Notes under the pieces: model-generated
The model's input: only the letters and a program-made list of their open reading frames with translations
The model's database searches: none
Told to the model about the DNA's origin: nothing
Assembly (NCBI GenBank): GCA_015066465.1
Contig: SVOI01000005.1
Coordinates: forward strand, 22,426 to 86,425
Length of the DNA stretch: 64,000 nucleotides
Reading direction: 5' to 3'
DNA from: Oscillospiraceae bacterium
GTDB taxonomy: Bacteria > Bacillota > Clostridia > Oscillospirales > Acutalibacteraceae
Part shown: positions 63,257 through 64,000 of the stretch, piece after piece
Position numbering within the stretch: position 1 is the first letter of the stretch
Layout: each line of letters opens with the position of its first letter
Made by a program: the position numbers and the translations under genes

Positions 63257-64000
63257 ATGAATATTGGAAATAAAATAAAAAACTTCGCAAGTTACAGGGA
63301 ATAACACAGGAACAGTTAGCCGAAAGCATAGGGGTTTCTTTTCAGGCAGTCAGCAAATGGGAAAACAATATTGCTCTTCCAGATATTACTCTTGCCCCTA
63401 TTTTAGCAAGTTATTTTGGTGTATCTATGGATGAATTATTCGACTTCAATCTAAAGAAAATTGAATGTGCGGTTGATGAAATAACAACTGAAGCATATAA
63501 ATACAGGGAAAGTGACCCTATAAAAAGCAGACGAATACTTGAAGATGGTTTGAAGAAGTATCCAGAAAATGATATTTTATTAAACAACCTACTTTATGTT
63601 TTGGACTATTCAAAAAAACCAGATGAAACGATTGCTCTTGCGAGTAAGCTCATTGAAAAGACTAACCGCAGTGATGTAAAATATGATGCACTCCGCTTTC
63701 TTGCTTACGCTTATAAGACAAAAGGCGAAATCCGGAGTGCCGAGGCTGCTATTGAGCAAATCCCAGAAATATATTTCACAAAATTAACAGAAAAAGCATT
63801 TCTTCTATCAGGAAAGGCGAAATTTGAAGCTGCAGAAAAACAAAAGTGGATTTCTTTAGAAAACATGATTCAAATGATGTGGAAAATGGCAGAATGTTAC
63901 GAGAGTGATGGAAACATAGAAAAAGCCATTGATGAAACTGAAAAAGCATTAAATCTTGTAATTGTCATACAAAACCCAAAATTTGACTCTTATATTGAAT
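63257..64000 (+). pseudogene. XRE-TPR transcriptional regulator, frameshifted at codon 8-9 and cut by the right edge
   Basis: AGGAGG stands ahead of the ATG at 63257, but the frame stops at 63302-63304 after 15 codons. One base back, from the A6 tract at 63277-63282, the frame is open to the window end and gives a normal XRE head (KLRKLQGITQEQLAESIGV, SFQAVSKWENN, PDITLAPILASYFGVSMDEL) and a helical TPR-like body. It matches the regulator at 18110 (IKKLRK at the same place). Either one A is missing (mutation, phase-variable slippage or assembly error) or the heptamer A_AAA_AAC directs -1 frameshifting. Status uncertain; the coding body looks under selection. Confidence 0.7.

Noticed and set aside
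1..64000. tRNA, rRNA, insertion sequences, prophage, toxin-antitoxin or defence systems
   Set aside because: I looked through the spacers and frames and saw no cloverleaf-like segment, transposase, integrase, phage structural gene or known defence motif.

Overview
The window is a low-GC chromosomal segment of an anaerobic, probably spore-forming member of the Clostridia (Firmicutes), most likely an Oscillospirales/Ruminococcaceae-type gut bacterium. This rests on electron-bifurcating-type hydrogenase subunits with DRTGG and HATPase partners, spoVAC, several GPH-type sugar symporters, two cytoplasmic GH2 glycosidases, fibronectin-III-rich secreted proteins, dockerin and BspA-like modules, AGGAGG-type Shine-Dalgarno sites and frequent TTG starts. 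No tRNA, rRNA, CRISPR array, insertion sequence or prophage was recognised.

Layout. (1) 1-8.1 kb: a leftward operon (NuoE-like, HATPase, [2Fe-2S] ferredoxin, NuoF-like subunit cut by the left edge) stands divergent to a rightward operon (DRTGG, anti-sigma-like HATPase, HydA-like protein with an altered H-cluster pocket, second DRTGG, PHP hydrolase, GPH transporter). (2) 8.1-14.6 kb: two tandem paralogous secreted proteins, each a cohesin-like domain followed by 12 or 8 FN3 modules. (3) 14.8-23.2 kb: a flavodoxin-like protein, a phosphoesterase, a PRK06851-type ATPase, an XRE regulator, and a leftward run TetR - dockerin protein - cyclophilin - GPH transporter. (4) 23.5-35.1 kb: a third FN3 secreted protein, a membrane XRE protein, an MFS transporter with a large insertion, a class II aldolase, YgiQ radical SAM, amidohydrolase, and a UPF0371 protein. 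(5) 35.2-40.8 kb: a 1864-residue surface protein with BspA-like repeats, MBG/YDG-type domains, eight Cys/His repeats and six FN3 modules. (6) 41.0-48.9 kb: a complete leftward arginine operon argGHCJBDF with a good promoter, an ArgR-type box and a terminator. (7) 49.4-54 kb: an REC-GGDEF-EAL protein, a lone receiver, SpoVAC and a G5/3D cell-wall protein. (8) 54.2-64 kb: cca, GH2, metG, tatD, a small membrane protein, a second GH2, and an XRE-TPR regulator whose reading frame is broken at an A6 tract and which runs off the right edge.

How it fits together. The hydrogenase subunits and their regulatory partners point to fermentative H2/NAD(P)H/ferredoxin cycling. GPH transporters plus cytoplasmic GH2 enzymes point to uptake and hydrolysis of small glycosides. 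The FN3, cohesin-like, dockerin and BspA-type proteins form a surface set whose partners may include each other. The least explained items are the cohesin-like/dockerin neighbourhood, the HydA-like protein lacking the proton-relay cysteine beside two DRTGG proteins and an anti-sigma-like ATPase, the palindromic intergenic elements hugging stop codons, and the frameshifted XRE gene with an A_AAA_AAC heptamer. Starts were chosen by Shine-Dalgarno position; domain calls come from reading motifs, not from searches.
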